From Bacteroidales bacterium (GTDB taxonomy: Bacteria > Bacteroidota > Bacteroidia > Bacteroidales > F082), in contig JALNZT010000035.1 of assembly GCA_023229135.1 (NCBI GenBank), forward strand, positions 1 to 44,424: a stretch of DNA of 44,424 bases. Reading direction: 5' to 3'. The notes beneath the pieces were generated by a model. The model did no database searches. It saw nothing but the letters and a program-made list of their open reading frames with translations, and was not told the DNA's origin. The position numbers and the translations under genes were made by a program. This document shows, one piece after another, positions 24,395-34,024 of the stretch. Within the stretch, counting starts at the first letter, position 1; each line of letters begins with the position of its first letter.

Positions 24395-25678
24395 ATGATA
24401 AAGCTCCCGAAATTAAACACACTCGAACGCCGTACATTCCGTCTGCACGCTGCCTATTCTGCCATTGAAGGCGTTGTGTTGGGAATTTTGGCACTCAACG
24501 AATTTGTTTTTTTGAAGAGTATGCAAGGTAGCAACTACCAAATGAGCCTGCTTTTTCAGTTTAGCATGGCGGTTTTTGTGTTGCTGTTTTTTATGCACGA
24601 ATGGCTCAAAAGAATTTCTAACCGTACGAGGCTTTTGCGTTACACAGCCCTGCTTACAAGGCTTCCGTTGTTAGGAATCCTGTTTTTTCCGGCGTCCACC
24701 AATGCTTATGCAGCCTCGCAGCTTTATCATTATTTATTTTTAGCCATTTTTCTGATTTATTATTTGGGTGCGCTGGTGATAAATCCTACTATAAATTTTC
24801 TGCTTAAAAGCAATTACGAACACCAACATTTCGGTAAGCTTTATAGCTACGCAATCTCTCTAAACAAGGTGGTTATGCTCGCGGTTACCTTTGGTTACGG
24901 GATTTTGCTCGATATGAATTATTATGCTTTTACCTACAGTTTACCGCTTGCCGGATTGCTTAGTATTATAAGTTTATACCTGCTTTCCAGAATTGAATAT
25001 GTGGAAACGCCTGTGCAAATTCGCCGAAGTATCTGGCGTGCCGCAGGCGATTCTATGCGCGATATGATTCATGTTTTAAAAAGCAACAAACCCTACTTTC
25101 ATTTTGAAGTTGGTTTTATGTTTTACGGCTTCTCTTTTATGGTTTCAGTAACCGTGATCGCCATCTTTTTCTACGAAGGTCTCGACCTGAATTATAGTAG
25201 CGTAGCCTTTTACAAAAACGCTTACAATATATTAGCTATCATACTTTTACCCTATTTCGGCGGACTGATGGGAATCATCGATCCCCGAAAATTTTCAGTG
25301 ATTACTTATGGTTCTATCGTGCTGTATATTGGCTTTTTGCTACTCACGGTTTTGTTTCCATTTTATACCGAAATTGCCGGTATAAAGCTCTATTATACCT
25401 TGATTTTTTACATCATCGCACATGGCGTTTTTGCTTCTACCATGGTTCTGTTATGGAATATCGGCTCGGCCTACTTTTGTCCGCCGGAAGAGGCTGCTAC
25501 CTATCAGTCGGTTCATTTATTCCTCACCGGAATACGTGCCCTTTTTGCGCCAACTTTGGGCGTGTTCTTCTATCAAAAATACGGTATTATTACCACCTTT
25601 AGTATTGCAATTGCATCTATTTTAATTGCAATCGGCGTAAATCTCTGGTCATACTTCAAAACCAGAGAAGTAGGCTAA
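24395..25678 (+). CDS. MFS-type membrane transporter, substrate unknown
   Basis: 427 residues with about 12 predicted hydrophobic segments and a central cytoplasmic stretch (VETPVQIRRSIWRAAGDSMR) dividing two six-helix halves, the MFS plan. It begins with a basic amphipathic LPKLNTLERRTFRLHAAYSA before helix 1 (EGVVLGILALNEFVFLKS). No classical drug-exporter motif A was seen. It lies head to head with the ABC-F gene and convergent with the serine hydrolase. Function unknown; a distant BtlA/nucleoside-type carrier is conceivable but not supported. Confidence 0.65.
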   Translation: MIKLPKLNTLERRTFRLHAAYSAIEGVVLGILALNEFVFLKSMQGSNYQMSLLFQFSMAVFVLLFFMHEWLKRISNRTRLLRYTALLTRLPLLGILFFPASTNAYAASQLYHYLFLAIFLIYYLGALVINPTINFLLKSNYEHQHFGKLYSYAISLNKVVMLAVTFGYGILLDMNYYAFTYSLPLAGLLSIISLYLLSRIEYVETPVQIRRSIWRAAGDSMRDMIHVLKSNKPYFHFEVGFMFYGFSFMVSVTVIAIFFYEGLDLNYSSVAFYKNAYNILAIILLPYFGGLMGIIDPRKFSVITYGSIVLYIGFLLLTVLFPFYTEIAGIKLYYTLIFYIIAHGVFASTMVLLWNIGSAYFCPPEEAATYQSVHLFLTGIRALFAPTLGVFFYQKYGIITTFSIAIASILIAIGVNLWSYFKTREVG

Positions 25679-25707
25679 AACTTTTATATCAGTATTTTAA
25701 GACCAAT

Positions 25708-27255
25708 TTACGGAAGTCTTTTTAAGTCTAATTCCGTGAAGTCGAAATCAGGATTATCCACATAAACTTCCATAGCTGTTACCGTAGCATTACGGCCAAT
25801 TTCAAAGGTTACATAGCCCTTCGGTAACGATGGCAGTGCTTTGAATTCTATTTGATAAGTATCATGCTGCCAATGAGTTAATGTTGCAGTAAGTAATGGA
25901 CTTCTACCAAATTCGATCACTAGATTCTTAGCTTCCTGCTTAATTTCAACTGTATCGTAAATTGTGCTACCGTAGTAGCCTGCATAAGCTTCATTAGAAA
26001 GAGAAGGCTTCGTATTCAATGTCCTTTTGGCTTCCCATTTAGCAGTTTCTTCGTTGGATTTTTCTTGATTTTTAGTGATTATAGTTAAAAGTCTATCATT
26101 CCAATTAGTCTTTTCTGTAACATTAAGTAGTTCATCCAATGTATGATACATCAAAGGATAATACATACTCGATAAAGAGTTTGTCATAATTACAAAACCC
26201 AGATCAGCTTCCGGAATAAACAGTGTTTGCGAAATCATTCCATCGTATCCACCGTTGTGTGAAATCACCTTCATGCCGTTGTAATCCATTAAGCTCCAGC
26301 CCAGTGCATAGCTTTTGAAGTTTATGTTGGGATTCATCTTTTTGGCGCCGGGAGTTACCGCCAAATTGGTACGCGGATTTTGTAGCTCGTACATCTGCCA
26401 GGCACTTACTAGAGTATCTCCATTATAAATTCCGTTGTTCAGATTCATTTGCAGCCACTTAGCCATATCATTTGCGCTTGAAATGAGTGATCCTGCCGGT
26501 CCCATATTGTCCCAATCCAACCAGGGTATCTGTAGCAAATTCCCCTCTACATAAGTGTGTGGCTGTGCCGTATTATCCAGGCTGTTTAAGTCGGAAACAT
26601 GCAAAGTAGATCGGTTCATCTCCAGTTTGTCGAGTAGCTCTTCCTGCACAAAATCGTCCCAACTTCTGCCGGTGATAGCCGGAATCAGTTCGCCCGCAGT
26701 GATGAACAACAGGTTTGAATAGCCAAAATGCTCTCTGAATCCGTAAGCTGGCTTCAGGTGACGTACTTTCCGAATGATTTCTTCGCGGCTGTAAGTGCTT
26801 CCATACCAGATCAAATCGCCCGAAAAAGTTTTAAGGCCGGAGCGATGGCTTAACAAGTCTTCCACTGTCATTTCGGCGGTAACATACGGATTATACATAG
26901 CAAACCAGGGCAGGTGTTCGACCACTTTATCGTCCCAGTTTAACGCTCCGCGATCAACCAACATGGCCAGTGATGTGCTTGTAAAAGCTTTGGTATTACT
27001 AGCCAGCGCGAAAAGCGTATTGGCGTCAACGGCTTGACGTGTAGTCATGTCGGTGATGCCATAACCTTTGGACAACAAAATGCTGTCGTGGCTTACAATG
27101 GCGATTCCCATCCCGGGCACATTCCAGTCGCTAAGTGCTTTAGTATAAATAGAATCGAGCCGACTGATCTGCTCAGGTTTTATCTGTGCCGTGAGTTGCA
27201 GGCTGATAAACAAGCTAATAAGTAGCATGGAAATTTTAGGTGTAAATGATTTCAT
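25708..27255 (-). CDS. Secreted serine hydrolase of the beta-lactamase (class C)/PBP family
   Basis: 515 residues. Signal peptide ends at LTAQ (residue 24). The beta-lactamase-type fold carries SNTK (S86-x-x-K89, nucleophile and general base), YSN (Y179-S-N181) and HNG in MKVISHNGGYDGM (the KTG-equivalent box), so the catalytic set is complete. A C-terminal domain from about 410 (SNEAYAGYYGSTIYDTVEI) is DUF3471-like. Family members are esterases, D-aminopeptidases or penicillin-binding enzymes; resistance cannot be inferred. Monocistronic; convergent with the MFS gene. Confidence 0.88.
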   Translation of the reverse strand: MKSFTPKISMLLISLFISLQLTAQIKPEQISRLDSIYTKALSDWNVPGMGIAIVSHDSILLSKGYGITDMTTRQAVDANTLFALASNTKAFTSTSLAMLVDRGALNWDDKVVEHLPWFAMYNPYVTAEMTVEDLLSHRSGLKTFSGDLIWYGSTYSREEIIRKVRHLKPAYGFREHFGYSNLLFITAGELIPAITGRSWDDFVQEELLDKLEMNRSTLHVSDLNSLDNTAQPHTYVEGNLLQIPWLDWDNMGPAGSLISSANDMAKWLQMNLNNGIYNGDTLVSAWQMYELQNPRTNLAVTPGAKKMNPNINFKSYALGWSLMDYNGMKVISHNGGYDGMISQTLFIPEADLGFVIMTNSLSSMYYPLMYHTLDELLNVTEKTNWNDRLLTIITKNQEKSNEETAKWEAKRTLNTKPSLSNEAYAGYYGSTIYDTVEIKQEAKNLVIEFGRSPLLTATLTHWQHDTYQIEFKALPSLPKGYVTFEIGRNATVTAMEVYVDNPDFDFTELDLKRLP

Positions 27256-27297
27256 AATTCTTCTAATAATATGATTTGTACTATTTTATTATTTGAT

Positions 27298-28035
27298 TTA
27301 TTGTAATGCTGTATCGATGTCTGAAAGCACTTTTCCGGCAGCACCTTTGAGGTAAATATCTGTAACCCGGTTTGTATAGAGCGTTTCGCCCGGATTAATT
27401 TCTATAATGGTTGCTCCGTTAGTTTTTGCTAATTCAGGAATTCTATTGGCAGGACTCACCTCGCCCGAAGCTCCGATAATCAGCATTACGTCACATGTTA
27501 AAGCGGCTTGTTGTGAATCAAGAAATGCCTGATGGGGGATGTTCTCGCCAAAAAAAACAAAATCAGGTTTCAGTCTGCCGCCACAATCCGGACAAAAGGG
27601 TGTCTTTTCAGTAAAAGTCCATTTGCCTGCTTCGATTAACAGGCCGCAATCAGTGCAGTTAATCCGCTGTGCATTCCCATGAAACTCAATCACATTGCGA
27701 CTTCCAGCCTCTATATGCAGGTTATCAATATTTTGCGTTATAATAGCCTCTAAGCGTGAGTTAGCCTCCCATTTTGCCAAAACATGATGTGCATCATTGG
27801 GTTTTTTATCTTTGAGGAAATCATAGAAAATGGATTTTATGGCTTGCCACGCCTGGGAATAGTGCGAGAAAAAGTAGTCCAGGTCCAGCACTATAGGGTC
27901 ATAGGTATTCCAAATTCCACCCTCGCCCCGAAAGGGCGGGATACCACTTTCAACAGAAATACCAGCACCGGTAAAAGCGACAATTTTTTTTGCGCTTTTT
28001 ATAGCATGCGCGGCCTGTTCAAGTTGGTTTTTCAT
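27298..28035 (-). CDS. cobB: Sirtuin-type NAD-dependent protein deacylase (CobB-like)
   Basis: 245 residues, the compact bacterial sirtuin. NAD-binding FTGAGISVESGIPPFRG (21-37), TQNIDNLH (100-107), catalytic H119 in EFHG, a zinc site C127-x-x-C130 and C148-x-x-C151, FGENIP, and the ribose-binding GASGEVSPAN. It removes acyl groups from lysines using NAD+, in the cytoplasm. It starts 13 nt after the deaminase gene on the same strand, so the two are probably cotranscribed. Preference for acetyl or succinyl groups is not readable here. Confidence 0.93.
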   Translation of the reverse strand: MKNQLEQAAHAIKSAKKIVAFTGAGISVESGIPPFRGEGGIWNTYDPIVLDLDYFFSHYSQAWQAIKSIFYDFLKDKKPNDAHHVLAKWEANSRLEAIITQNIDNLHIEAGSRNVIEFHGNAQRINCTDCGLLIEAGKWTFTEKTPFCPDCGGRLKPDFVFFGENIPHQAFLDSQQAALTCDVMLIIGASGEVSPANRIPELAKTNGATIIEINPGETLYTNRVTDIYLKGAAGKVLSDIDTALQ

Positions 28036-28048
28036 ATTTATTTAAATT

Positions 28049-28537
28049 TTAGTAAGGTATTTTTTGTTCTGATTCGATCCAAAGTTTAAATACCTTCACA
28101 GATTCTGATTGCATTATTTGCAGGCTTTTAAGATCACGATCGGTAGGTTTCAATGGAATTTGCTTGTATATATAAGAGTCATCAAATCCAGCGTGAGCAG
28201 CATCATCACGGGAGGCGGCAAAATATAATTGCGAAGGCCTGGCCCAATAAATTGCACCGAGGCACATGGGGCAGGGTTCGCAGCTCGTATAAATTTCACA
28301 GCCATCTAACTGAAAGCTTTTCAGGTTTTTGCAAGCGTCTCTAATCGCAACAACCTCTGCGTGAGCGGTTGGATCGTTGCTCGAAGTTACCAAGTTAACA
28401 CCTCTGCCGATGATCTTTCCATCTTTTACAACCACCGCACCAAAGGGGCCGCCATTGCCGCTTGTTAGGTTTGAGGCCGCCAATTTGATGGCTTCCTCCA
28501 TGAATATTTCGTGATACTGTAAGTTTCTTTTATCCAT
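28049..28537 (-). CDS. Guanine deaminase-like nucleoside/base deaminase
   Basis: 162 residues of the cytidine-deaminase superfamily. Zinc site HAE (59-61, general base E61) and PCPMC (C89, C92). The C-terminal run RDDAAHAGFDDSYIYKQI is characteristic of the GuaD-type guanine deaminase branch, not of the tRNA adenosine deaminase TadA. It would convert guanine to xanthine and ammonia in purine salvage. The sirtuin gene follows by 13 nt. TadA-type activity remains a lesser possibility. Confidence 0.83.
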   Translation of the reverse strand: MDKRNLQYHEIFMEEAIKLAASNLTSGNGGPFGAVVVKDGKIIGRGVNLVTSSNDPTAHAEVVAIRDACKNLKSFQLDGCEIYTSCEPCPMCLGAIYWARPSQLYFAASRDDAAHAGFDDSYIYKQIPLKPTDRDLKSLQIMQSESVKVFKLWIESEQKIPY

Positions 28538-28573
28538 AAAAATAATTTGCTGTAAAGTTAGTAAATCTTTGGT

Positions 28574-29296
28574 TTAAAATGCCTCAAAACTTAAGGCTTC
28601 ATATGCTGCACCACCGCCATAACCCCAGTTTCCCCGAAACGTAGGAGCGCTGATATATTCCTTCAGGAGTGATAAAAAATAACTGCGGTCAACCGGGTAA
28701 GCACCTAAGCTTTTCAGATGTGCCGTTTCTTGTTGGGCATCAATGAGTTCAAAATCACGCTGTTTAAGAAATTCTGTCAGCTCATAAAATGCCAGCTTTG
28801 AAGCGTTGGAAACCTTATGAAACATGGACTCTCCGAAAAAAACTTTGCCCAGTGAAAGACCGTATAATCCACCAACAAGTTCATTGTCAATATAAATTTC
28901 AAAAGAGTGCGCAAATCCCAGCTGATGCAGCCGAATAACAGCGGCTTTGAGTTCATCGGTTATCCAGGTGCCGTCCTGTTCTTTTCTTATATTGGAAGCA
29001 CAGGCGTTGATGACTTCCTCGAAGTTACAATCAATTTTGACTTGATAATTTCCATCACGCAGCAGCTTTCTCAGGCTTTTTGAAGGACTAAAATCATTTG
29101 GTTTTATCACCATACGTGGGTTGGGCGACCACCACATTATCGGGTCATCTTCGCTATACCAAGGGAAAATGCCCAGCGAATAAGCCCTGAGCAGCCGCTC
29201 TGTGGATAAATCCCCGCCAATAGCCAGCAAACCTTCGTCAGTGGAATTGTCAACCGCAGGGAAATCCTGACCTTGAAAGATAAAACTAAATGACAT
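28574..29296 (-). CDS. aat: Leucyl/phenylalanyl-tRNA--protein transferase
   Basis: 240 residues, normal length for Aat. Signatures: GLLAIGGDLSTERLLRAYSL, GIFPWYSEDDPIMWWSPNPR, AYxxLHxxGxAHSFEI-like VIRLHQLGFAHSFEIY, and LVGGLYGLSLGKVFFGESMF. It adds Leu or Phe to N-terminal Lys/Arg of proteins, creating N-degrons read by ClpS-ClpAP. It is followed 36 nt later by the deaminase on the same strand. Confidence 0.95.
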   Translation of the reverse strand: MSFSFIFQGQDFPAVDNSTDEGLLAIGGDLSTERLLRAYSLGIFPWYSEDDPIMWWSPNPRMVIKPNDFSPSKSLRKLLRDGNYQVKIDCNFEEVINACASNIRKEQDGTWITDELKAAVIRLHQLGFAHSFEIYIDNELVGGLYGLSLGKVFFGESMFHKVSNASKLAFYELTEFLKQRDFELIDAQQETAHLKSLGAYPVDRSYFLSLLKEYISAPTFRGNWGYGGGAAYEALSFEAF

Positions 29297-29424
29297 TAAA
29301 ATCCAATAATTAAATAGCTAGTGTTTTTTGCGACTGAAAAGGTTTTCAAATAATTCTGACATTCATCTCCGAAAAGCATACTATGTTGGGCTGGAATTTT
29401 TCTCATAAATCTTAACTAAGTAGA

Positions 29425-30618
29425 TTAATATTCAAAAGTATTCAGCGCATTCAACAGCATTTCAATAACTTCCGTTGTTTCTTTTTCAGAAATCGTGAGG
29501 GGAGGAGCGATGCGAAAAGCGTGTTCGTGAAACAGGAATTGATCGACGATAAGTTTATGCTTTTGCAGATGTTTAAGTAACTTACCAATAGGCACTTCTG
29601 CGTCCAGTTCCACGCCAAGCATCAGGCCTGCCCGGCGTATGCTTTTTACCCTATCAACAGACAACAAGACGTCTTCAAAGCGGCTTCCTTTATAGTCTGC
29701 CTGCTCAATCAGTTTTTCATTTATCAGCACTTCCAATGCTGCCAGCGAGGCCGCGCAGCTCACCGGATGACCGCCAAACGTTGTGATATGTCCTAATTCG
29801 GGTCTGCTGGTAAGTGTCTGCATATTGTTTCTCGACGAAATAAAAGCACCCAGAGGCATACCTCCGCCCATTGCTTTAGCGAGGCATATAATATCGGGTA
29901 CGACACCCAATTGCTCAAAGGCAAATAGGCTGCCGGTGCGGCCAAAACCCAGCTGTATTTCGTCAAAAATAAGTAAAGCACCCACCTCATCGCAACGCTG
30001 TCTCAATGCTTTTAGAAAGCCTTTCTCGGGCAAAATAATGCCGGCCTCAGCCTGAATGGGCTCTATCAAAACACAGGCAGTGTGGCAGTTGATGGCTTCT
30101 AATTGTTCGAAATTATTAAACTCAAGCTGTCTGGTATCGGGCAAAAGCGGCCTAAAAGCCTGCTTCAAACTTTCGTGACCAAGCAGACTCAAAGCACCCG
30201 CAGTGCCACCGTGGTAAGCGTTTTTAAAGCTAATCATCCCGGTACGACCGGTGATTCTTTTGGCAAGTTTTAAGGCACCTTCAATGGCCTCACTGCCCGA
30301 ATTTACAAAGAAGACCGAATCCAGTGAAGCGGGCAATAACGAAGCTAATTTGTTGGCCAGCAAGGTTTGGGGCGACTGCACAAATTTGCCATAAACCATG
30401 GTGTGCATATAGCGGTCGAGTTGATTTTTGATGGCAGCCACCACATGCGGATGAAGGTGGCCGGTATTACTTACCGAAACACCCGAAACCAAGTCGATAT
30501 AGGCGTTTCCGTCATCATCATAAAGATAAATTCCTTTGGCGTGTGTAATTTCTATGGGATCGTTCACCACCGATGGCAGCCCCATATTCATTTGAAATAT
30601 TTGCCGGTTCGAAAGCAT
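29425..30618 (-). CDS. Class III PLP-dependent aminotransferase (acetylornithine/GABA type)
   Basis: 397 residues of fold type I aminotransferase. Visible: HAKGIYLYDDDGNAYIDLVSG, NSGSEAIEGALKLA (phosphate loop), FKNAYHGGTAGALSLLGH, LLIFDEIQLGFGRTG with the PLP-nitrogen aspartate, and the Schiff-base lysine in CLAKAMGGGMPLGAF. Similar proteins act on acetylornithine, ornithine or 4-aminobutyrate; no arginine- or GABA-pathway neighbour helps decide. Own promoter at 30630. Confidence 0.88.
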   Translation of the reverse strand: MLSNRQIFQMNMGLPSVVNDPIEITHAKGIYLYDDDGNAYIDLVSGVSVSNTGHLHPHVVAAIKNQLDRYMHTMVYGKFVQSPQTLLANKLASLLPASLDSVFFVNSGSEAIEGALKLAKRITGRTGMISFKNAYHGGTAGALSLLGHESLKQAFRPLLPDTRQLEFNNFEQLEAINCHTACVLIEPIQAEAGIILPEKGFLKALRQRCDEVGALLIFDEIQLGFGRTGSLFAFEQLGVVPDIICLAKAMGGGMPLGAFISSRNNMQTLTSRPELGHITTFGGHPVSCAASLAALEVLINEKLIEQADYKGSRFEDVLLSVDRVKSIRRAGLMLGVELDAEVPIGKLLKHLQKHKLIVDQFLFHEHAFRIAPPLTISEKETTEVIEMLLNALNTFEY

Positions 30619-30629
30619 GATTTTTAGCG

Positions 30630-30637
30630 CAAAGCTA
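30630..30637 (-). promoter_or_regulatory. Probable promoter of the class III aminotransferase gene
   Basis: On the reverse strand the sequence is TAGCTTTG, an exact TAnnTTTG match 11 nt upstream of the ATG at 30618. Confidence 0.5.
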
Positions 30638-30712
30638 TTAATTTTTGAGACTTGAAAAGCCTGATTTTTTCTTTCTACAAAAGCTTTTTACACCGCTCTG
30701 AATAAAAGCCCT

Positions 30713-30720
30713 TATTTTTG
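30713..30720 (+). promoter_or_regulatory. Probable promoter of the SDR gene
   Basis: TATTTTTG fits TAnnTTTG; TTTTTAC at 30685-30691 is a possible -33 element about 21 nt upstream. The leader to ATG 30795 is about 70 nt. Confidence 0.5.
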
Positions 30721-30794
30721 CAGTATTAAATTCCGTCGAAGCCTTTCTGCGAAGACTGATTTTAAAGAAGTTTTACATCAAAAATTTGGATTTA

Positions 30795-31616
30795 ATGAGT
30801 GCGTTAAAAGACAAAGTTATTTTGATAACAGGAGCGTCATCAGGCATTGGCGAGGCTTTGGCCATAGAAGCGGCTTCGCGTGGAGCCAAAATCATGCTGG
30901 CAGCACGAAACATTGAAAAGCTAAAGCTACTGGCCGAAAAGCTTCAAACCAAAGGTGTAGAAGTGCATTTCGCCAAAACGGATGTTAGTCAGGAAGCCGA
31001 TTGCGAGAACCTTATCGCTGAGACCCTAAAATATTTCCAAAAAATTGATGTACTCATTAACAATGCCGGCATTTCGATGCGTGCTTTATTTAATGACGCA
31101 AACATGAAAGTAATAAAACAAGTGATGGATACAAACTTCTGGGGCACTGTATATTGCACAAAATTTGCCTTGCCTCATTTGTTAAAACAAAAGGGTAGTG
31201 TTTCGGCAGTTTCGTCGGTCGGAGGGCTTAATGGGCTACCCGGTCGCACGGGTTATTCGGCATCTAAGTTTGCAATCCGGGGATTTATGGACTCGCTCAG
31301 GATAGAGAATTTGCATACGGGTTTACACGTTTTAATGGCTTTTCCGGGTTTCACCGCTTCAAATATTAGAAACACGGCATTACTAGCCGATGGCAGTCAG
31401 CAGGGTGAGTCGCCCCGAAACGAAGCCAAAATGATGACCGCGGAGGCAGTAGCCCGCCATATCCTCAATGCAATCGAGAAAAGAAAACGGACAATATTGC
31501 TCACAAACACAGGCAAGCTGACAGTCTTATTGAATAAATTTTGGCCAAAACTCGCAGATAAATTGGTGTTCAACCATATGGCCAGCGAGCCGGATTCTCC
31601 TTTTTTAAAGAAATAA
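30795..31616 (+). CDS. Short-chain dehydrogenase/reductase
   Basis: 273 residues from ATG 30795 (a TTG nine bases upstream is in frame but unlikely). Classical SDR: TGASSGIGEA cofactor loop, NNAG, serine in SAVSSVGG and catalytic YSASK. The residue after the second beta strand (LAARNIEKLK) is arginine, suggesting NADP(H). The C-terminal KRKRTILLTNTGKLTVLLN resembles the DHRS7-like subgroup, which carries a hydrophobic tail. Substrate unknown. The ABC-F gene follows 95 nt downstream. Confidence 0.88.
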   Translation: MSALKDKVILITGASSGIGEALAIEAASRGAKIMLAARNIEKLKLLAEKLQTKGVEVHFAKTDVSQEADCENLIAETLKYFQKIDVLINNAGISMRALFNDANMKVIKQVMDTNFWGTVYCTKFALPHLLKQKGSVSAVSSVGGLNGLPGRTGYSASKFAIRGFMDSLRIENLHTGLHVLMAFPGFTASNIRNTALLADGSQQGESPRNEAKMMTAEAVARHILNAIEKRKRTILLTNTGKLTVLLNKFWPKLADKLVFNHMASEPDSPFLKK

Positions 31617-31711
31617 ATTGTCGCACATCAAATAGGTAAGAAAGTTTTTACAAAAAGATTAACGCTTACCTAAAGCACGATATATCAGCATAAAACACAC
31701 TAAAAATTCCT

Positions 31712-33616
31712 ATGGCTAACTTACTTTCTGTTGATTCTATTTCAAAATCTTATGGTGATAAAGTGCTTTTTGAAAACCTTAGTTTTGGTTTGCAGCAGGG
31801 CGATAAATGCGCCCTGGTAGCTGCTAATGGCACCGGGAAAACCACGCTTTTGCGGTTGCTTACCGGCAAGGATTCGCCTGATACCGGCTTTATCGCCTAC
31901 GCTGATGGGCTTCGTACCGGGTTTTTGGAGCAACAGCCCGATTTTGATCCAGCTCTCACCATCGCCGAGCTCATCAATAGCGGCCATACCGAAGTGATGC
32001 AGGCCATAAAAAATTATGAGGCAGCAGTAAATCTACAAACTGAAGCCTCAGCCGAGAATGCCAAAACCTTGGAGCTTGCAAATTCCGAGATGGAACGACT
32101 GCAAGCCTGGAACTACGACCAACGCCTGAAACAACTGCTCACCCTTTTTGAAATCACGGATTTAAGTCAGCTAATTGGAACGCTTTCGGGCGGACAACGA
32201 AAACGTCTGGCCCTCGCACTTGTACTGCTTGATGAACCGGAATTGCTGTTTCTCGATGAACCCACAAACCACCTCGACATCGGTATGATTGAGTGGCTCG
32301 AACGCTACTTGTCTCAAGCCAATACCACTTTATTAATGGTTACGCACGACCGCTATTTCCTGGATCGCGTTTGCAATAACATCCTCGAACTGTTTCAAGG
32401 TGAGCTTTATCACCACAAAGGAAACTACGAATATTACCTGCGGAAGAGCGAAGAACGCGAAGAAAATCTGCGAATCGCAACTGAAAAAGCCGGCCAACTG
32501 CTCAAGCACGAGCAGGAATGGATGCGCCGCCAGCCCAAAGCCAGAACGACCAAGTCGAAAAGCCGGATCGACGCTTTTTACGAACTGAAAGAAAAAGCCG
32601 GTCAAAAAAGGAATCAGCAGCAGATGCAACTCGAAGTAAGCATGCAGCGCATTGGCGGTAAGGTTCTTGAAATGAAAAATGTAAGTAAAGCTTACGGAGA
32701 AAATATTATCCTCGACGAGTTTGAATACCTTTTCACTAAAGGTGAACGCATAGGAATTATCGGCAAAAATGGTGTCGGGAAAACAAGTTTTTTAAACCTT
32801 ATCACCGGCAAAGAAAAAGCCGATAGCGGACAGGTTATCAGTGGTGAAACAGTTGTTTACGGCTATTATACCCAGGAAGGATTTCGGTTTTCCGACCAGA
32901 AAAAAGTGATTGATGTAGTTAAAGATATCGCCGAGATAATGCCGATGGGCGATGGCCGCAGCCTCACCGCATCACAACTGCTTTCGTGGTTTATGTTTCC
33001 GCCAAAGGTGCAGCAACAGCAGGTTTCATTGCTGAGTGGCGGCGAACAGCGCAGACTTTACCTGCTAACGGTTTTAGTACGTAATCCTAACTTTTTGATT
33101 TTGGATGAGCCAACTAACGACCTCGACTTGCTGACTTTGCAGACTTTAGAAGCATTTTTGCAAAACTATAAAGGCTGCCTGATTGTGGTTACGCACGACC
33201 GCTATTTTATGGATCAGGTGGTTGATCAGCTGTTTGTGTTTGAAGGCGAAGGAAAAGTGCGTGGTTTTGTAGGGAATTACTCCGATTACAAAGAACGGCA
33301 GGATGAACTCCAACGGCTTGAAAAAGAGGCGGCAGCAAAGCTGGTTTCACCGAAAAAAACCAGGTCGGAAACCGTTTCATCAGTGCAAAAAAAGCGTTCT
33401 TACAAAGAACAAAAAGAGTTTGAACAGCTTGCAGCTGATCTTCAAAGCCTTGAAAAAGAAAAGCATCAGCTCACCGAAAAGCTCTCTGTTTTAAGTGATT
33501 ATAAAGATATCGAGCAGGCTGCGAGCCGCATAAAAGCCATTGATATGGCGCTTGATGAAAAAGAAATGCGCTGGCTTGAGCTGGATGAGCTGGGTGGAGG
33601 GACTGTTCCAAAATAA
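31712..33616 (+). CDS. uup: ABC-F ATPase, Uup-like
   Basis: 634 residues: ABC domain 1 (AANGTGKTT at 38-46, with Ala in the first Walker A glycine position; LSGGQRKRLALA; LLFLDEPTNHLD), linker rich in Arg/Lys (RRQPKARTTKSKSRIDAFY), ABC domain 2 (GKNGVGKTSF; LSGGEQRRLYLL; LILDEPTNDLD) and a C-terminal coiled coil (about 560-630) that in Uup binds DNA or ribosome. Both ATP sites look functional, unlike the other ABC-F in this window. Uup affects ribosome function and suppresses transposon excision in E. coli. Possibly cotranscribed with the SDR. Confidence 0.9.
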   Translation: MANLLSVDSISKSYGDKVLFENLSFGLQQGDKCALVAANGTGKTTLLRLLTGKDSPDTGFIAYADGLRTGFLEQQPDFDPALTIAELINSGHTEVMQAIKNYEAAVNLQTEASAENAKTLELANSEMERLQAWNYDQRLKQLLTLFEITDLSQLIGTLSGGQRKRLALALVLLDEPELLFLDEPTNHLDIGMIEWLERYLSQANTTLLMVTHDRYFLDRVCNNILELFQGELYHHKGNYEYYLRKSEEREENLRIATEKAGQLLKHEQEWMRRQPKARTTKSKSRIDAFYELKEKAGQKRNQQQMQLEVSMQRIGGKVLEMKNVSKAYGENIILDEFEYLFTKGERIGIIGKNGVGKTSFLNLITGKEKADSGQVISGETVVYGYYTQEGFRFSDQKKVIDVVKDIAEIMPMGDGRSLTASQLLSWFMFPPKVQQQQVSLLSGGEQRRLYLLTVLVRNPNFLILDEPTNDLDLLTLQTLEAFLQNYKGCLIVVTHDRYFMDQVVDQLFVFEGEGKVRGFVGNYSDYKERQDELQRLEKEAAAKLVSPKKTRSETVSSVQKKRSYKEQKEFEQLAADLQSLEKEKHQLTEKLSVLSDYKDIEQAASRIKAIDMALDEKEMRWLELDELGGGTVPK

Positions 33617-33658
33617 ATTGCACAACTTATTTCTGAGCAGCACCTTAACAATTAATTG

Positions 33659-33666
33659 TAATTTTG
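33659..33666 (+). promoter_or_regulatory. Probable promoter of the DUF2750 gene
   Basis: TAATTTTG fits TAnnTTTG, 13 nt upstream of the ATG at 33680. Confidence 0.45.
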
Positions 33667-33679
33667 ACCTAAAACTTTT

Positions 33680-34024
33680 ATGACTGACAACGATCGTTTT
33701 GAACAATTTATAAAGGCAATTTATTCAACCGAACAAATTTGGTTGTTACAAGCTGACGACGGCCTTTTCGCTATGGTTGAAGACAGCCTTGGAAACTCAT
33801 ATATTCCCGTGTGGTCGAGTGAGTTAGCCTGCGCCGAGAACTCCAGTGAAGAGTGGAGCGATTACACGTTGGAAATGATGCCAATCAATGAGTTTATCAA
33901 CTGGTGCAAAGAACTGGCTGAGGACGACGTGAAAATTGGCATTGAACCCGATAAATCCGGTCGACTTTTGCCTATTGAGGCCAGCGTGTTTTCAGACATC
34001 TTGAAACAGATGAAGGACAACTAA
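33680..34024 (+). CDS. DUF2750 family protein
   Basis: 114 acidic residues. The pattern RFEQFIKAIYSTEQIWLLQADDG, then IPVWSSELACAE and a final VKIGIEPDKSGRLLPIEASVF is that of DUF2750, small cytoplasmic proteins of unknown function. The family sits in various contexts and the neighbours give no clue. Single gene with its own -7 element. Confidence 0.83.
   Translation: MTDNDRFEQFIKAIYSTEQIWLLQADDGLFAMVEDSLGNSYIPVWSSELACAENSSEEWSDYTLEMMPINEFINWCKELAEDDVKIGIEPDKSGRLLPIEASVFSDILKQMKDN

Noticed and set aside
25708..27255. True class C beta-lactamase
   Set aside because: SxxK/YxN/HxG motifs are shared by many esterases and peptidases, and the DUF3471-like tail is typical of non-lactamase members.
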